Assembly: GCA_037951165.1 (NCBI GenBank)
Contig: JBBDHG010000134.1
Coordinates: 108,501 to 172,500 of the forward strand
Reading direction: 5' to 3'
From: Lophius americanus
Lineage: Eukaryota > Chordata > Actinopteri > Lophiiformes > Lophiidae
Length of the DNA: 64,000 nt
Shown here: piece after piece, positions 60,806 through 64,000 of the stretch
Numbering within the stretch: the first letter of the stretch is position 1
Layout: each line of letters begins with the position of its first letter
Made by a program: the position numbers and the translations under genes
The notes under the pieces: generated by a model
Databases searched by the model: none
What the model saw: the letters and a program-made list of their open reading frames with translations, nothing else
Told to the model about the DNA's origin: nothing

Positions 60806-63800
60806 CTATATATTGTTCCATTGCAAAAAGATAAAAATCAAAAACCCAGAGATCACAGAGATATAGAAAATAAAAAATGCTCTGTTGACTCGTCTAGCCA
60901 CTCTGGTCCAGTAACCAGGCACCCCGTTTACTTTCCGCTTGCTGAGAAGTAGAGACAGTGAATTCTCAATTCCCTTCAGCTCATCTGAGAGTTGCCCCAA
61001 TGTGTAATTCTCCTTAGTAAGTATGTTGTTGCTGACCTGCAAAAGACCATTTTATATAATTGACTGTTGTTTGCACATAAGAAATTAAACATCCTGTACA
61101 CCACAGTTCTCACCTCTGTGGAAAGCTGCTCAGATGGAGTTTCATCAGTGGGCAAATCATAGATGCGTGCACATTGAGTCCATCCAGGTTCTTCTAAAAT
61201 GATACAAAGATTGTTTAGGATTAGCCAACATACATTACTTAGAAAATAACTAAAAGTCAGAAATTTCTGTATATAATACCACAAGTTAACATAGTTTGGT
61301 CATTACCTCAGCCCAGGAGGTTATATTTGCAGGAGCCTGTTAATTTTTTGGTTATTTTATCATGATTGTTAGAAGGATTAAACGAAAACTACTAAACACA
61401 TTATCACAAATCTTGGTGACAGATGTGTCATGTACATGGAAAGATATTTGTAGAGATACATATTTTGGTGCAGATAAAAATAGATGGACAGGTCAAGGAA
61501 CTATTACACAACATTTTTCTAACATTGTATGGGGTGAGACATGGACACTGCCAGCTAAACAGACTTGTACTGGGTTGTCAGGCTTGAGGATATATGCAAA
61601 CGAAGGCAAACTGATGTGCTGTATTTATAACCATTTTAGTGCGAAGAAGAATTGGATTGAATTTTGGAAACATCGGCAGTATTCGATTTAGTCCAAATTG
61701 GTGCATACGAATCAACACAAGGAACTCTATTGTCTATATATCATATTTTACTGAAGCAGTTCTTATTTAATCAATAGGGCAGCTTTGTTTTTAATGAAAA
61801 GCACTGTTAACCAGACGAAACTTTCCAAACATTGGTCAAATTAAGTCCAAATTTTGTGCAGATGAATCCACTCGATGGGATCTATCTTGAATATACCATA
61901 TTTTTACTCTAGTAGTTCGCATTTTACTCACTAAGGGCAGCTTTTTCAGGAAAAACAGTCTTTTGGCCATAACTTCACATTTAATTAGAAGATTTCAAAA
62001 AGGCCCTTTGTTTTTACAACACTGGGGATTGGGAGCTTTTTCGGGGCTATACCATTTCTGTTGGGGATGACAGCGTAAATATAGTTTAACACTCTGGAGT
62101 CTAAGGTAAAGTTAACAAAACCCAAACCCTTTTTAAACCACTTGACTTCGTACTCAACAGACAGCATACTGTATTAGCATGCTGAACCCAAGAACATGTA
62201 GGTTTACGATTAAGGATAATAATTGAATGGTCCTATAACAGTTAAGGTGTTTAATTCATCCCAGGTCATCCCGTTCATTATATTCACTACCTCTTACAGC
62301 TCATTTATACTCCACCTAAAAACAAAACTTTATACACTTATTTCAAACCTTGTATACATGAGCACCCTGACCTTTCTGTCCTTCCTGATGACATCAGTAC
62401 ACCAACAAGACCACAGTGAATAGTTTTGTCCTACACCAAATGGCAATGGTAGAAGAGGTTGTGACTATCTTTTGATAAACATCAAACCATCCATTAATTT
62501 TCTTCCACTTGGGTCGGGTCGAGCGAAGAAGGGATTTCCAGACATACCTCTTCCCAGCAGCATCCTGGGGGATCTTGAGGCATTCCCAAAACCAGATGAG
62601 CTATATCTTCCCTCCAGCGAATTGTGGTTCTACCCAGGGGTCTCCTCCCAGTTGGATGTGGCTGAAAAATCTCCAGAGGGAGACGTCCTGGAGGCATCCT
62701 AAACAAATGCCTGAACCACCTCAACTGGTTCCTTTCAACGCGAAGAAGCTGTTGCTCCCATCTGAGCTCTCTACGAATGTCTGAGCTCTATACTTTATCT
62801 CTAAGGCTGAGTCCAACCACTCCACGAAGGAAACTCATGTCAGCCACTAGTATCCTTGACTTCATTCTGTTGGTCACTACTTAGGGCTCATGAACATAGG
62901 TGGGGTTGGAACATACTTTAGATGAACCAGTTAAATGAGAGCTTTGCCTTATGATTCAGCTCTTTCTTCACCACAACAGACCCATGCAATGCTCGCATTA
63001 CTGCTTATGGCATACCAAACTGCCTATCTATATCCTGGTTCCTTTTCACATCAATGGAGAACAAGAAAAAAAGTTACTTAAACTCCTTTGCTTGAGGCAG
63101 CAACCCATCCCCAACCCAAAGGGGACGGTCCAAAATTTTCCGGCAGAGAACCATGGCCTCAGATTGGGAGGTGCTGACCCTCATACCGTCCACTACATAC
63201 TCAACTGCAAACCGCTCCAGAGCAAGCTGGAGGTCACTTAACCACACCATCTGCAAACAAGCTTCTAAGCTCCCCAAACAGGACAATCTCATCACACAAT
63301 TTTGCCTTGAGATCCTGTCCATGAATATCAAGGACAGAATCTGAGACATGGGACAACATTGGCAGAGTCCCACTTTCACTGAAAATGTGTTTGACCTCTA
63401 CATAGCTACCGGAAGGCTGATAATATTGCTGGTGCAACTAGCTCCTGGTCTCACCTCCATGAGAGTTGTTGAAGTTGGATTTGCCCTTTCTGATACAGTC
63501 CTTACTCAGGAATCGGTCTTTGTCCGCCTCTTCTTTGGATGAAGTGTCTTTCTCCATCAGATACATCACGACAATTGTCTCCAGTAGGCTCAGCAGCATC
63601 AGACCAAAAATTCCAATGCAGTAGACCGCTGGGAGGGGTTGTCACCATCATTAGTACACACAAAGAACTATTTCAGAATGTGTAATTCCTGCTCATATTA
63701 AGAACCGGCCAATGACGGGATGGTTGGAGTTATTTTACCTATAAGTGGGATTCTGTTTGATGAAGATGGCAGAATTTCATTCAGGATAAGCTGTAACACT

Positions 63801-63949
63801 GTGACAGCAAGCAGCACAGTGACCTTGAAGCTGAGCTTCTCGCCCCCGCTGTCTGAGATCATGAAAGAGGCCATGTCCAGACACAAGAAGAACAGGACGG
63901 GCAACAAGAAGTTGACAATGTAGAGGAGAGGCCGCCTCTTCATGTTGAT
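60806..63949 (-). CDS. Cys-loop receptor subunit C, 5-HT3-receptor-like, 3' four exons only
   Basis: Exons in transcript order: 63739-63949 (TM1-TM2), 63455-63628 (TM3 and loop), 61114-61193, 60806-61036 (TM4, stop). The ligand-binding exons lie beyond the right edge. TM2 reads GEKLSFKVTVLLAVTV with Glu at -1' and Leu at 9', again predicting cation selectivity. TM3 is IGIFGLMLLSLLET and TM4 is AFFIFYISVISGFLIFIFL. The first exon is 211 bases, as in A and B, and phases agree at every junction. The intracellular exon (EEPGWTQCARIYDLPTDE) is distinct from those of A and B. Intron 8 contains the shared repeat and a LINE insertion. Completeness of the 5' half cannot be judged here. Confidence 0.85.
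61685..62070 (+). repeat. Dispersed repeat in receptor C intron 8
   Basis: Counterpart of 51690-52130: phrases agtccaaattggtgcatacg and agtccaaattttgtgcagat, then gggagctttttcggggctatacc, in the same order and orientation. Confidence 0.7.
62480..63420 (-). mobile_element. LINE (non-LTR retrotransposon) reverse-transcriptase fragment in receptor C intron 8
   Basis: On the minus strand, broken frames read RISRQNCVMRL, LALERFAVEYVVDGMRVSTS and SEAMVLCRK, the thumb-side region of a fish non-LTR reverse transcriptase. A 3' region then ends at RHLFRMPPGRLPLE. The active-site FADD box appears as LFADGVV, so that catalytic residue is lost, and frameshifts separate the pieces. Confidence 0.8.
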
Positions 63950-64000
63950 CTGCAAAGTTATGTCAAAGCGTAAGGTAGTTTATGTTCCGACACAACATCT

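Overview
The window is vertebrate nuclear DNA and almost certainly from a teleost fish. The genes are split by GT-AG introns, all recognisable proteins have vertebrate relatives, and the intergenic DNA is AT-rich and full of repeat types typical of fish: Tc1-like transposon relics, a tRNA-derived SINE, non-LTR LINE fragments, a piggyBac relic and long (ATCC)n, (CA)n and (ATT)n arrays. I see no prokaryotic operon, CRISPR array or phage.

Layout, left to right. The final coding exon of timm23 (+) sits at the left edge. Its 3' end almost touches that of a secreted chymotrypsin-fold serine protease gene (-, six exons, 1194-4098). A duplicated non-coding block brackets 4.4-7.2 kb. A single-exon gprin2 gene (-, 7168-9228) follows, then about 5 kb of repeat-bearing intergenic DNA. 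Next come syt15 (+, eight exons, 14362-19035) and nat9 (+, six exons, 20771-23672). lrrc59 (-, seven exons, 26582-31642) is convergent with nat9. The right half (35437-64000) is a same-strand tandem array of pentameric Cys-loop receptor subunit genes most like 5-HT3 receptors. Two are complete (A, ten exons, 474 aa; B, ten exons, 455 aa) and a third (C) is cut by the right edge after its last four exons. I assembled exon models by matching reading frame, splice sites and family alignment, and the phases close in every case.

The left group (timm23, gprin2, syt15) matches a human 10q11 neighbourhood, whereas NAT9 and LRRC59 are on human 17q, so a synteny boundary lies between syt15 and nat9. 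The neighbours do not form one pathway: mitochondrial protein import, a secreted protease, a G-protein-linked neurite factor, a calcium-independent synaptotagmin, a tubulin/GNAT acetyltransferase and an ER leucine-rich-repeat protein.

The most interesting content is the receptor array. Genes A and B keep the pore signature of a cation channel (Glu at -1', Leu at 9') and the 13-residue Cys loop. They have lost the loop B tryptophan and a loop E tyrosine that 5-HT3A uses to hold serotonin, so their ligand is an open question. Introns 8 of genes B and C carry the same repeat in the same orientation, a fossil of the tandem duplication, and C has since gained a LINE insertion.
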